In this document: one piece after another, positions 53,501 to 62,510 of the stretch
Layout of the letters: each line of letters opens with the position of its first letter
How positions within the stretch are numbered: position 1 is the stretch's first letter
NCBI GenBank assembly: GCA_028829895.1
Contig: CM054178.1
Coordinates: forward strand, 22,166,006 to 22,230,005
DNA: 64,000 nt
Source of the DNA: Sinotaia quadrata
Lineage: Eukaryota; Mollusca; Gastropoda; Architaenioglossa; Viviparidae
Direction of reading: 5' to 3'
Notes under the pieces: generated by a model
Databases searched by the model: none
What the model saw: only the letters and a program-made list of their open reading frames with translations
Told to the model about the DNA's origin: nothing
Made by a program: the position numbers and the translations under genes

Positions 53501-56500
53501 ACTCAAGAACACGAGAATCGATCAGTAAAACTGATGGCGATCGGAGCCCTAATGACAGCAATGGTCAAATGTAAAAATAATGCTGATGATGCTTCTGGAA
53601 ATTCTGTGCATTTACTGATAATCATAAAACTGCTAGGAGTAGGAGTAGTCAGGTAGTAAACCAAGCTGATTCCTTTAAGGACAAAAAAATGGGAGACCCC
53701 CACCCCCTGATCAAACACTGCTGATGGTTTCTGCACTAAGATCATACTCTACAAATACCAGTGAATGAATGATCCCATTCAAAGATTTAGAATTACTTTA
53801 CCAAAACCAAATTAAAAACGTTTCCATCATACTACACAAATTCACCTATCTTATTCAAATGCCCTTGCTTTGTTTGACTATACTCTTGTTCTCCAAAATA
53901 ACAATAATGCTGAAAGGTAGAAGATTTGAAGACATTCCATCCAAGAGGTGAAACTGAAAGATGATCTTGGATCAGTTCACAAATGAAGCTTTCAATGCAG
54001 CTTCAAAAAGCAACAGAAATATTGGAATATTTACACTTTACTAGAGACAGATTACAATACATGTATTTTGAAGGGAACTGATTACAAAATTGTTGCATAC
54101 TTTCTATTCTTTAATAGAAAGGCTAGATCTGAGATCTTTCTGATGATCTCTTCTATATAAAATATAATTCTTAGACATAAAATACTTTTCTTTAGAAGAT
54201 GTAACTATAATAAAATGTATTATTACTATTAATCAATTGATCTAGCTTTGTCAAACTGGTTGTTCAAGCTAAATCCCAGCATAAACAAGGGCAACGCACA
54301 GTCTTGTACTAAATTTAATTTACAAGCTAATTTCACTAGCTTCGTTACTTACTACTAACCATTATATTTGTAAAATTATAACAAATTAAATATACTTTAC
54401 TAAAGTAGGACCAGCTCTTTAATACAATACTACTAAACTGTTCTAAATTTAATTACAAGCTAATTTCACTGACTTCAGTGCTTACTACTAACAAGTATAA
54501 CTATAAGTGTATTGAAGTCAAAGTATAACAAATTAAAGATACTTCACTAAAGTAGGGTGGGCTCTTTAATTTAAATAAAATAAACACTTCAATGTCATAG
54601 GACTCATACTCATAGACTCTTGTCACAGTGAGCAGAAATAAAATTTCAATACCTATAGTATTAGTACTATTACTTATTCTTTTCTCTGTTTGCTGTTCAG
54701 TTGATTCCAGTATTAAATAATATTAACACAATAACAGTAAATAATTATGATGGCTCCAGTGTTAAATATTATTAATTATAATTATGATGACTTAACACAG
54801 TGCTATTAACTAATTAAGGCAACAGTCAATATGATTATGAATAAAATATGAGATTCTATAACAGTCATATCCAATTTTAAAATTTTATAAATAATATAAA
54901 AAACAAATGAGCCGATACAAAACATTTATATTTAAAAAAAAAACAACACTTGCCAATGATGATTGTGTGAAAAAAAAAAGAGCAATACCTCCTCTCTGCC
55001 TTCAGAATGTGTACATAAAAGTTGATTGTCAATTGGAACTGGAAAATAAATACACACAAAGTATTAAATAAAACTCAAGTGGCATCATGATAAATATTGA
55101 AAAAGAAAAGAAGTGCCATTTTAATATTATATATAATAAAAAATCTGAATTAATCATGGCTGAAATGGGGATTTTGTATTTTCTTTCCTTAAAATAAATT
55201 TTATATATGTCAATAAATGCAACCTTCTCTGAGAGGGATATAATTGTCCACTTTTCAGCATCAATTTTTCTTCTTCTACAGTTCTAGCTGTTGGAAAATA
55301 TTAGCCTAATTATGAATATGCAATATTTTGTAAATGACTATTAAATAATATAATACTGTAGTTTGTAAGCAATCCCACCATCACCATCCATACCACAGAC
55401 ACAATTGTACTGAATGATGTTGGTAATAGGAGGTGATGAATGCTAGAAAATCTCATCAACAATTCAATGTGAGGTGAGTTTTACTCCATGGACATAAAAC
55501 TGGAAACGAAGTAGGTGCATTGCCACTGTTCAGATAGTCAATACAGTGTGATCTCATTGTATTGTACTCCAATTTATAGAACATCCACTAATCAGAAGTC
55601 CATTAGTCACAACCATCACATGATTCAAACAACCAAAAAAATTGATTTCATCAAACTTGCCTACATCGCAGTTTGCTTTTTAATGAATATATTTTTAGAT
55701 CTTGCCTATCTAATGTCTACCAATATGTGTTCCAAGCTGACTGTGCCCTTTCTGTTTCTTGTTGCAAAGTTAGTACCACTAGCAGTAGCACATCCACAGT
55801 ACATATACATTATAACATGCTTATTTTCCAACCAATCAAAGGCACAACTTCAAATAGCTTACAAAGGTGCCTATTCCATTCTAGTACCTTTCCTATTTAA
55901 CTTTCAAATTTTGTTCTTTTATTGAAAAATCAAGTAGAGAAACTTGGAAATTTAAATATTGTCTTAGATTTGTTGACAGGAGCCATAATCTAAAAAGTAC
56001 TAAAATGAAGTGCACAACAGACAAAAGTATGTCTTAAAATATATTATTGAGTAAAACTATAAGTACTAAAACATAAATTTAACATATTCCTTCATGATTG
56101 ATTGAATTGGGGGGAAATATCTACATGCACTATTTAAATGTAAATATGTATGATATCTATCATTAATTTAAATGCTTTTAATAACTTTCACTTTGGGAGT
56201 TGGGCTATACAGCTATTTGCAGCAATCCTTAGAAGTTGTTAACTAGTACAAATACATTTCTTTTATTGGAATTTTCATATTAATAAAACAAAGACTACTT
56301 TTTATGCATGATAATTAAAAATATTAGGTTCTCTATTTTACAAATTAGGTATAAGACCAACATGTTGCTAATTAAAATGTATATATATATTCTTCAAGAG
56401 CTAAGTGACTTAAAAAATATGTATTATTATAAGTTGCATAGGTTGTTCTTCAGATATTTTCTCCTTGAACCTCAGGATTGCATTGAAGTCAATGTACAAT

Positions 56501-57970
56501 TAAAAAAAAAATTACTCTATATACCAAGCAATTACAACCACTCTCCAACTAAGTATTATAATGTATTGACATGTATGCCAAATATGTGGAATGAGATTGT
56601 GATAAATCATAAAGTGAATCACTGAATGTAGTAAGATGTAGCAAAATAATGAATTGCTGTATTTGTGGTAAAAAAGATGTTTCATCATCTGTTACTTAGT
56701 ACTAGAGAAACTGATCTTGTTCTGACCTTAATAAAGACACTACTACCAAACTATTCACTGACCTCAGGCAAACTACAATACAGCTACTTGCACTTACAAT
56801 TAGTAGGCTGCAAACACATTTCTACATATAGCTTCCTGCAATTAGTTGACATCAGACAAATTATGAAATTTATATAAAGGCTTATAACTTCCAAACAATT
56901 AGTAGACCCCTTTGGACACTGCTATAAAATATACAGATTATTGTAGTTTATTTCAAACAGTGGATCAGTCAAACATAATGTTGCATATATTCTTGCAATA
57001 AGTGAATTAGTAACAATTATTTTTGGTTCAATTTACCTTTACTGGAAGGGTCACCAGTAATCCAGCCAATGAAGAAATCTTTGCGAACAAACATATAGCT
57101 GAGTGTGATAATAACAAAGAATGCAAGTGCCAGTCCAACCAATCCAAAGGGAACATGCTCAGGATAAAATCGCCTTCTTCGATGCCCTCGAAATGCCAGA
57201 TTATTTCTGGATGACACTGAGTTCTGATCTGGTACGGAATTAGAACTGTACTGGCTGGGCTTACTCGGACTCTGTGGGGTAAAGTTTTTCTGTGGCGTGA
57301 CGTGGTTGCTAGTCGGAGTACGCCGCCCGCGTCCAAGACTAAATGTTGTGTTAACTGATTTGTTTTCTACCTCGTAAGAGGTGCCGTCCATGTCAGAATC
57401 TGAAGATTCAAATGTCGTATCCCGAATATCATGGCTGCTAATGGATGCATCTTTGTCTCGGAGGGCAGAAAGATCGGGATATAAATTAGACCGAGACCTG
57501 CTGTTGGGGCTTACAATATCAGTGGATGTCAGACTCTCTTCAGCTTGAGATGACTGCTCACGCGTGCGAGATTTAGATTCTGTGGTCAGTATTCGTCGGC
57601 TGCGTACTGAACTCCCCATAGCATTAACAGGAGACACAATAGGCTTTCGCCGTAACGATCGCTTGACAACTTCAGTTATTTTGCTAGATGCAGAGTGATC
57701 GTGTGCGCCATAGTTGAAACTTTGACTGGGTGTAGAAGTTGTTGGCTCTTGGTCTTCTTCGCTATCATCAGAACTTAGCACGTCTAATTTGAGTGATGGC
57801 CTTTGGATAGTTTGCTTACCTTTTTGCAATGGAGGTCTAGTGCGAGATTTTAAATGATTGAGCTTTTTAATAAGAATTGGTCTTCTGATTGCTTTGATTG
57901 GCAAGCTGACATTTTCACCGAAACTCTGCAACTCTTGCACTAGCTGCTGGTCTGTCAATGAGTCCGCCAT
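33799..57970 (-). CDS. LEMD3: Inner nuclear membrane protein MAN1 / LEM domain-containing protein 3 (complete gene, 14 exons)
   Basis: Exons, 5' to 3' on the minus strand: 57970-57037, 55038-54989, 52724-52646, 49873-49776, 47640-47573, 46847-46705, 45869-45768, 41184-41076, 40494-40374, 37795-37759, 36608-36518, 35674-35569, 35085-35007, 33950-33799. All phases join with GT-AG introns, giving ~722 aa (human ~911). Order: LEM domain, residues ~5-44 ([15 protein letters not shown]); a Ser/Arg-rich nucleoplasmic region; TM1 ~273-295; a lumenal segment; TM2 ~448-471; a MAN1-Src1p C-terminal winged-helix domain ~475-600 ([31 protein letters not shown]); an RRM-like domain ~605-690 (LVHVYVD, GCVYVKC, WWFDGRLVTVK). 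In the family LEM binds BAF, and the RRM-like domain binds R-Smads to damp TGF-beta/BMP signalling. The RRM-like end separates it from LEMD2. The ATG at 57970 has a strong context (AAGATGG); an upstream in-frame ATG at 58018 would add 16 residues. Confidence 0.96.
35007..35085 (-). CDS. LEMD3: LEMD3 exon 13 (residues 647-672), RNP1-like strand
   Basis: Encodes [20 protein letters not shown] and HGWWFD, matching the MAN1 RRM core. Donor GTAAGA. Confidence 0.96.
35483..35526. repeat. AT dinucleotide microsatellite (LEMD3 intron 12)
   Basis: About 20 AT/TA units, beginning ~43 bp beyond the exon 12 donor. Confidence 0.95.
35569..35674 (-). CDS. LEMD3: LEMD3 exon 12 (residues 611-646)
   Basis: Encodes [17 protein letters not shown] then [13 protein letters not shown], the first strand of the RRM-like domain. 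The donor GTCAAC is weak, but phase and homology require it. Confidence 0.92.
36518..36608 (-). CDS. LEMD3: LEMD3 exon 11 (residues 581-610)
   Basis: Encodes FGEHNENN and [15 protein letters not shown]. The [11 protein letters not shown] stretch is a signature of MAN1. Donor GTAAGT; the last codon is split. Confidence 0.96.
36940..37660 (-). repeat. Minisatellite with 119-bp higher-order period, LEMD3 intron 10
   Basis: About 18 monomers of ~40 bp of the type TTAATAATCTAGCACACAAG / CTTTGTTTTGTCCTT. Monomers fall into a 119-bp higher-order unit seen three times in near-identical form (GTACAC at 37281, 37400 and 37519). On the minus strand a monomer core, GGCAAGGACAAGATGAACC, resembles the exon 10 donor junction GGCAAGGGCAAGGTAAACC (16 of 19 positions). 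Confidence 0.88.
37759..37795 (-). CDS. LEMD3: LEMD3 exon 10 (residues 569-580), micro-exon
   Basis: 37 nt encoding [12 protein letters not shown] plus a split codon, giving KVWQGQAFG across the junction with exon 11. Acceptor TTGCTGCAG, donor GTAAAC. Confidence 0.95.
39453..39610. repeat. Three-copy 50-bp tandem repeat, LEMD3 intron 9
   Basis: CATTTGAGAAGAAAATAAAA starts at 39453, 39503 and 39553, with a partial start at 39603. The period is exactly 50, with only a few differences between units. Confidence 0.93.
40374..40494 (-). CDS. LEMD3: LEMD3 exon 9 (residues 528-568)
   Basis: Encodes [20 protein letters not shown] and [12 protein letters not shown], the core of the MAN1-Src1p C-terminal winged helix, which binds DNA in the family. 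Confidence 0.97.
41076..41184 (-). CDS. LEMD3: LEMD3 exon 8 (residues 492-527)
   Basis: Encodes [15 protein letters not shown] and [13 protein letters not shown], with the HVRD-L motif of the MAN1 C-terminal domain. The donor GTACAT is followed within ~10 bases by TTAACCCTTTAGAG, which looks like a piggyBac-type end; the partner end was not found. Confidence 0.94.
41487..41562. repeat. 76-bp unit that is the paralogous empty site for the piggyBac-type insertion
   Basis: A unit with TTAA at 41516-41519 is followed by a second unit starting at 41563. The second unit is split at its TTAA: its left part is 41563-41594 and its right part resumes at 45185 (TTAAGGATCAAATAA, then CAGGCATAAATAA as in unit 1). 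This gives an internal before/after pair for the insertion at 41595-45184. Confidence 0.75.
41895..44254 (-). mobile_element. Solo-LTR-like element, copy 2 (middle level), interrupted
   Basis: Begins TGTGACGGGCATGCC and ends TTACTCTGTCACA, flanked by AGGTT at 41890-41894 and 44255-44259: a perfect 5-bp duplication. In its own (minus) orientation it starts TGTGACAGAGTAAATTT, matching copy 1 at 29990. Without the inner insertion it is ~1281 bp, shorter than copies 1 and 3. No coding region is seen. Confidence 0.8.
42220..43294 (-). mobile_element. piggyBac-type element 2 (innermost level), 1075 bp
   Basis: Flanked by TTAA at 42216-42219 and 43295-43298. The ends are CCCTTTAAGG and, inward from the right, CTCTTTAAGG. 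On the minus strand 42667-42329 encodes a fragment with [16 protein letters not shown], the first conserved block of the piggyBac DDE transposase (DDE_Tnp_1_7). Stops and the short length show it is non-autonomous. LTR copies 1 and 3 show the uninterrupted site (AATTTATTAAATCAACAATC type), so the insertion boundaries are firm. Confidence 0.9.
44388..44401. repeat. Poly-G run
   Basis: A 14-base run of G within the piggyBac-type element 1 remnant. Its length is likely to vary and to be error-prone in assembly. Confidence 0.95.
44645..44828. repeat. Four-copy 46-bp tandem repeat inside piggyBac-type element 1
   Basis: GAGGCTGTATAATGTGGGTT starts at 44645, 44691, 44737 and 44783. Units are almost identical. 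The array sits where the transposase core should be. Confidence 0.95.
45768..45869 (-). CDS. LEMD3: LEMD3 exon 7 (residues 458-491), end of TM2
   Basis: Encodes [19 protein letters not shown] then [13 protein letters not shown]. The hydrophobic stretch completes the second membrane helix and is followed by a basic nucleoplasmic flank. Donor GTAAGG. Confidence 0.94.
46330..46715 (-). repeat. Degenerate tandem copies of the exon 6 3' end plus donor, LEMD3 intron 6
   Basis: On the plus strand CCAACAAG-like cores occur at 46406, 46458, 46523, 46578, 46643 and, in exon 6 itself, 46707 (spacings 52-65). Each is preceded by GATATACTT-like sequence matching the donor region and by ACATTAGGAAAA-like sequence. 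The real donor is GTAAGTATA; the copies read GATAAATA, GGCAAGTATA or GACAAGTATA, so all have lost the GT at the aligned position. Confidence 0.7.
46705..46847 (-). CDS. LEMD3: LEMD3 exon 6 (residues 410-457), start of TM2
   Basis: 143 nt encoding [20 protein letters not shown] and [11 protein letters not shown]. Its last ~13 bases are repeated in the neighbouring array. Confidence 0.94.
47573..47640 (-). CDS. LEMD3: LEMD3 exon 5 (residues 388-409)
   Basis: 68 nt encoding [20 protein letters not shown] plus N-I, in the lumenal part between the two membrane segments. Donor GTAAGT. Confidence 0.94.
48180..49200. repeat. Split, decayed minisatellite (LEMD3 intron 4)
   Basis: Degenerate ~37-bp units of CTGGCCAGGCATAAAAGTGA type occur at 48180-48300 and again at 48960-49200, with ~650 bp of unrelated sequence between. 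CAGGCATAAA cores also occur at 41541 and 45219. Confidence 0.55.
49776..49873 (-). CDS. LEMD3: LEMD3 exon 4 (residues 355-387)
   Basis: 98 nt encoding [20 protein letters not shown] and [11 protein letters not shown], in the lumenal domain. Acceptor TTTTCCACAG, donor GTAAAC. Confidence 0.94.
50255..50289. repeat. Palindrome at the end of LTR copy 3
   Basis: GGTGTCACACA at 50255-50265 and TGTGTGACACC at 50279-50289 are perfect 11-bp inverted repeats around a 13-bp loop. The right arm contains the element's terminus (TGTGACACC). Confidence 0.85.
50281..52009 (-). mobile_element. Solo-LTR-like element, copy 3 (1729 bp), LEMD3 intron 3
   Basis: Begins TGTGACACC and ends TTATTCTGCCACA. It matches copies 1 and 2 at both ends and in the block GAGCCCCCATCCACCCACT. 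No 5-bp duplication is evident (GGCTG left, GAGTA right), which suggests recombination or a rearranged end. A degenerate ~45-bp repetition is visible at 50965-51130. Confidence 0.65.
52036..52331. mobile_element. ~296-bp relative of the 883-bp TA-flanked transposon, opposite orientation, LEMD3 intron 3
   Basis: Starts TAAAGTGGAACCCTCCGATA and continues GTGAATTTGGATATAATG, GGCATGGTTCTC and TTTTGTATATTCATG. This mirrors, base for base with few changes, the reverse complement of the last ~90 bp of 20693-21575. It ends in a decayed copy of the other terminus (TTAATAGTGAGATTACTTA). Confidence 0.72.
52646..52724 (-). CDS. LEMD3: LEMD3 exon 3 (residues 329-354)
   Basis: 79 nt encoding [20 protein letters not shown] and NLSSKL, at the start of the lumenal conserved region. 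Donor GTGAGT. Confidence 0.93.
53253..53551. mobile_element. 299-bp hAT-type MITE with perfect 8-bp target duplication, LEMD3 intron 2
   Basis: Terminal inverted repeats TAGGGCTCCGAT (left) and ATCGGAGCCCTA (right, 53540-53551) are perfect over 12 bases. The flanks ATGACAGC at 53245-53252 and 53552-53559 are identical. An 8-bp duplication and YAGGG ends are diagnostic of hAT elements. It has no coding capacity. Confidence 0.93.
54989..55038 (-). CDS. LEMD3: LEMD3 exon 2 (residues 312-328), micro-exon
   Basis: 50 nt encoding [16 protein letters not shown]. Acceptor TTTTCCAG, donor GTATTG (weak). The call rests on phase and on continuity with exon 3; homology alone is thin here. Confidence 0.8.
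57037..57970 (-). CDS. LEMD3: LEMD3 exon 1 (residues 1-311): LEM domain, nucleoplasmic region, TM1
   Basis: 934 nt from ATG to the donor GTAAAT. Residues 5-44 carry the LEM fold ([20 protein letters not shown], then KLNHLKSRT). A Ser/Asp-rich patch ([11 protein letters not shown]) and many Arg-Ser stretches follow. TM1 is [20 protein letters not shown]. The low-complexity middle shows no other domain. Confidence 0.95.
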
Positions 57971-59400
57971 CTTTAGAGACTCTGAACCGGATGCATTGTA
58001 CACGCATGCGTTTGTCACGTTATCTCCCTTGCTGCACTTTGATCTCTATTATGTTTGCCCAACCTTTCTCAACACTTTAACATTTGAGGAACCCTTGAAA
58101 TAATTAATATATCTACGATGCTAATTTTGTCATTTACGATCTCTCTGGGAACACATAGCGACCTATCTCTGAAACCCTGTATTAGTCTATGCAGGTGTAA
58201 AATATACAAGTCGAATGTCGTTTCGTATATATTTGATTATTACATTTCAAAACTTTTTATTGCACAAAGTCTAGACATTTCAGCTAAATAACCGTTCACC
58301 ACACTAATAGGATAATAATAATAAATTAATTAATAGAAGCTTATTTAGTATTACACGTTTAGTTAATATTATTGACTTGTTATAGCGTAATCGACCCTAA
58401 TGGCTATAGAGTATTAGTGTTAGCTCTGGCTAGTAGCCTACATCCCACATTTTTTCTCTCCCCCCCCTCACTTTATTTTTTGGATGGGGGTTAACTTTAA
58501 TACCGAACGAACCAAGACTCTCCAGAGCTTCAAAGACCGAGAACGTCCTAAGACGAAAGGAACGCACGCAAGCTCTGGAGTATGTACATATATCTTTTAA
58601 GTAATTTATCGGGTAAGGACTATTCTTCAAATAAATCACCATCTGTCAAGTTTTTGTGATAAATATTTACCCCCTTCTCCCTCTACTCTCCAAAATGTAG
58701 GTCTAAGTCACAAGTTTGCAAACACCTTTAACCTTTCCCCTTCTAATAAATAAAAACAGTGACACCAGGTTCAAATGGCTTTTCATATAATTAAACTCTG
58801 TTGCATTATGAAATAACAATTTATGATTTTTAAGTCTAAATGGCAGTTGTTGTCATGCGCCCTGCCACTGACGTACATTATGTGCTTCATCACTGTGCCT
58901 ATGACATCATACGGTGTGATCATCCGTGCGCGACTGCACAAGGTGAGGATGGGAGAGGGTGGGACAGGAAGAGTGTGTTGCGATATACGGTGGGGTTATA
59001 TATACCGACATCAAAATCGCTTGCAAAAATAAGAACGTTTAAATTAAATTTATTAATAACAAAAATAATCCAGTTATTTGAAAATTTCCAGTGGTTGTGT
59101 AACTTCCCCCGTAAATTCGATATCTCACCCTATTCATCGGTGTCCTTTAAGAAGCAAATACATAAACGATCATTTCGTCATCAGACCATCAGACGTTCTC
59201 TGACTCTGGAATGCCCCAGTGGGACCTCACAGCCTCACACTTGTGTTCGAGGTGGAGAGCAGGTGGAAGGGGGTGAAAAAGGTCGCACCAGTTTGGCGCA
59301 CACCCTTAACTGCCTTCCGTCGGTGGATCAGTTTTGAATAATGGAGACTTTTATTTGTTTATTTACTGACCCTACCCCACCCCACCCTCAAGTGTTTGGT
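57971..59400. other. LEMD3 5' region and intergenic DNA
   Basis: The LEMD3 5' UTR and promoter should start here. A CACGCATGCGT-like GC patch lies at 57999-58010; no TATA box is clear. Open frames at 58823-59337 (+) overlap each other and show no domain; the sequence is locally less AT-rich, as promoters of widely expressed genes often are. Confidence 0.4.
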
Positions 59401-59452
59401 TGCTCAGTGCGGGACAGTATGTCGTGATGTAGCTCTGTAACATATCCGTCTT

Positions 59453-59501
59453 GTGACGTAATCTCTAACATTGTGCACAAATGACGTCCCGAATGACGTC
59501 A
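59453..59501 (+). promoter_or_regulatory. Cluster of CRE/ATF-like sites
   Basis: TGACGTAA at 59453, TGACGTCC at 59482 and a perfect palindromic TGACGTCA at 59494-59501, within 50 bases; a further TGACGTAC lies at ~58869. Such clusters bind CREB/ATF factors in animals. Which gene it would serve (the + strand gene at 62511 or LEMD3) is unknown. Confidence 0.4.
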
Positions 59502-60189
59502 CGATAAGACGTTCTTGGATGTAATTGGATGCTTGAGGAATAAGACTGTATCAGTACAGTGGACAACACTAATTTGATTTTGCTTGAACTTTTTCGTCCA
59601 CTACATAAAATGGTATTGCTTGTGTTCGCCACAAGGCAATTGATTACTTTTTGAGGCAGACAATTGTGACATGCATAACTTCATGGACATTGCTATGTGC
59701 ATCGCAGCGACATTAACTACGAGGTGGACATCGTAGGCAGGTGATGATTCTAGAGCTGGTTGACAAAAATAATTTACAAAATCAGCATAATTCGGCATCC
59801 ATTGAACAATCGCACTGTAATGACAGCTCAACTACAGGATCACGTCTTTGAGTAGAACTTGGCAGTTGTACTGAGATGTTTGTTTAGGCAGAACTGTTCA
59901 GATGCGTATGGCGTCGTTGAAAGTGCCCTCCCAAAGGAATCCTTGGTCGTCATCGACGCTGGTCTGGAAGCAAAAAGTAAAGTGTTTTTTTTAAACTCCC
60001 CTGATGCGGACCATGTGCGTTGTGATCATCCTTGTGTTTCTCGTTTCAAATCGCCAGCGCCGAATCGTAGTAGGCCTATATGCGGGTATGCACTTCAAAG
60101 GGAAGTTAATATGATTTAATCAATGTGTTAAAATATATATATATATATATGCTTTTAACTAGATGATGTGGTTATACTTTAATTTGCAA

Positions 60190-61990
60190 TTTTAAAATAT
60201 ATAGCTGTGCTTTATAGAAATCTTCAATTATTATATTATGTAGTTATGCTTTATAAAGACCTACAATTAATATTTTATGTGGTTATGCTTTATAGAGATC
60301 TACACTTATTATATTATGTAGTTATGCTTTATAGAGATCTACAATTAATATTTTATGTGGTTATACTTTATAGAGACCTGCAATTAATATTTTATGTGGT
60401 TATGCTTTATAGAGATCTACACTTATTATATTATGTAGTTATGCTTTATAGAGATCTACAATTAATATTTTATGTGGTTATACTTTATAGAGACCTGCAA
60501 TTAATATTTTATGTGGTTATGGTTTATAGAGATCTACAATTATTATATTATGCAGTTATGCTTTATAGAGATCTACAATTAAATATTTTATGTGGTTATG
60601 CTTTATAGAGACCTACAATTAATATTTTATGTGGTTATGCTTTATGAAGATCTACAATTAATATTTTATGTGGTTATGCTTTATAGAGATCTGCAATTAA
60701 TATTTTATGTGGTTATGCTTTATAGAGATCTGCAATTTTAATATATTAAAATATATAGCTGTGCTTTATAGAAATCTACAATTATTATATTATGTAGTTA
60801 TGCTTTATAAAGACCTACAATTAATATTTTATGTGGTTATGCTTTATAGAGATCTACACTTATTATATTATGTAGTTATGCTTTATAGAGATCTACAATT
60901 AATATTTTATGTGGTTATACTTTATAGAGACCTGCAATTAATATTTTATGTGGTTATGCTTTATAGAGATCTACACTTATTATATTATGTAGTTATGCTT
61001 TATAGAGATCTACAATTAATATTTTATGTGGTTATACTTTATAGAGACCTGCAATTAATATTTTATGTGGTTATGGTTTATAGAGATCTACAATTATTAT
61101 ATTATGCAGTTATGCTTTATAGAGATCTACAATTAAATATTTTATGTGGTTATGCTTTATAGAGACCTACAATTAATATTTTATGTGGTTATGCTTTATG
61201 AAGATCTACAATTAATATTTTATGTGGTTATGCTTTATAGAGATCTGCAATTAATATTTTATGTGGTTATGCTTTATAGAGATCTGCAATTTTAATATAT
61301 TAAAATATATAGCTGTGCTTTATAGAAATCTACAATTATTATATTATGTAGTTATGCTTTATAAAGACCTACAATTAATATTTTATATAGTTATGCTTTA
61401 TAGAGATCTGCAATTTTAATATATATAATATAATATATTATAATATATATAAAATATATAGCTGTGCTTTATAGAAATCTACAATTATCATATTATGTAG
61501 TTATGCTTTATAAAGACCTGCAATTAATATATTTTGTAGTTGTGCTTTATAGAGACCTACAATTAATATATTTTGCAGTTGTATTTTAAAGAGACCAATA
61601 ATTAATTAATATATTATATAGTTGAGATTAATATATTATATAGTTGAGACCTATAGTTAATATATTGTGTAGCTGTTTTTTTTATAGAGACCTACAATTA
61701 ATATATTATGTAGCTGGTGCTTTATAGAGACCTACAATTAACATATTATATTGTTGTCCTTTACAGAGAACTAAAATGAAATTAATACATTATAAATTAT
61801 GCTTTATAGACCTACAGTTAATATATTACTTAATTATGCTTTGTAGAGAGCTACAATTAGTATACTCTGTTGTTACACTTCACAGAGACCTACAATTAAT
61901 GGATTATATAGTTATGCCTACATTTAATATTTTATGTAGTTATGCTTTACAGAGATCTACAGTTAATATATGATGTAATTATGTTTTTCT
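60190..61990 (+). repeat. Large minisatellite, ~39-bp monomer, 554-bp higher-order period
   Basis: Monomers of the type TTATGCTTTATAGAGATCTA followed by CAATTAATATTTTATGTGG repeat for ~1.8 kb. The marker AGCTGTGC falls at 60203, 60757 and 61311, exactly 554 apart, and again at 61460. Since most monomers are 39 bp (13 codons), long open frames arise (60207-60608, 60707-61162) with a 13-residue repeat containing MLYRDLQL. They cross the higher-order repeat and look fortuitous. The array decays towards 61560-61990. Confidence 0.93.
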
Positions 61991-62510
61991 AATAAATTAT
62001 TAGTTCACAGTGTTAGGATTATCATCAATTTGAAGTGCTAGGATTACATTTATCTTTTGTCATATGCAGTATGATTTTTAAGGTGGGGTAAAATTCTATT
62101 TTAAAAAGTACCTTTACTGGAATTGAACACAATCCATCCCTTGTGCTTTTGCTTCTTCTTTGGTAAAAAAAAAAAATGAAACAATCATATGCACACACAA
62201 AAAGCAAATCAAAGAATTAAGATATCCTGTTTTCAATTTAAATTTTGTTTTTCCCAACAAACAACATTTAATTTAGTTTATTTAAAAAATAATAAACACA
62301 TCTCATTTCCTAAAAAAAGTTGCTGTAGTACTACTGGATTCTCTCCCTTGCATTGGAAAATATTTTTAAAACTTCCATACAATGACACATCGGTTATTTT
62401 GAAAGGAAGGAAATCGTATCTATCTATCTATCTATCTGTCTATCTATCTATCTATCTATTTATCTATCTATCTATCTTAATTTAAGTTTCAATTTTTCTC
62501 TCTCATTTAG
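61991..62510. other. Intron or upstream DNA before the membrane-protein exon
   Basis: AT-rich, no gene seen. A TATC microsatellite occupies 62417-62477, and a pyrimidine tract runs to the AG at 62509-62510. Confidence 0.5.
62417..62477. repeat. TATC microsatellite next to a splice acceptor
   Basis: About 15 TATC units with two interruptions, ending 33 bases before the AG of the 62511 exon. It may lie in or near the branch-point region. Confidence 0.95.

Noticed and set aside
55515..56877. Open frames in LEMD3 intron 1
   Set aside because: AT-rich intronic frames with no domain and no splice signals supporting an exon.
58823..59337. Overlapping open frames (69 and 165 codons) upstream of LEMD3
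   Set aside because: They overlap in different frames and match no family; the local rise in GC content is enough to explain them.
59859..60119. 86-codon open frame just before the large minisatellite, considered as first exon of the 62511 gene
   Set aside because: It has no ATG at a sensible place, no signal peptide and no clear donor leading to 62511.
60207..61162. Open frames of a 13-residue hydrophobic repeat
   Set aside because: They follow from a 39-bp tandem unit lacking stops in one frame; the flanks carry no gene structure.
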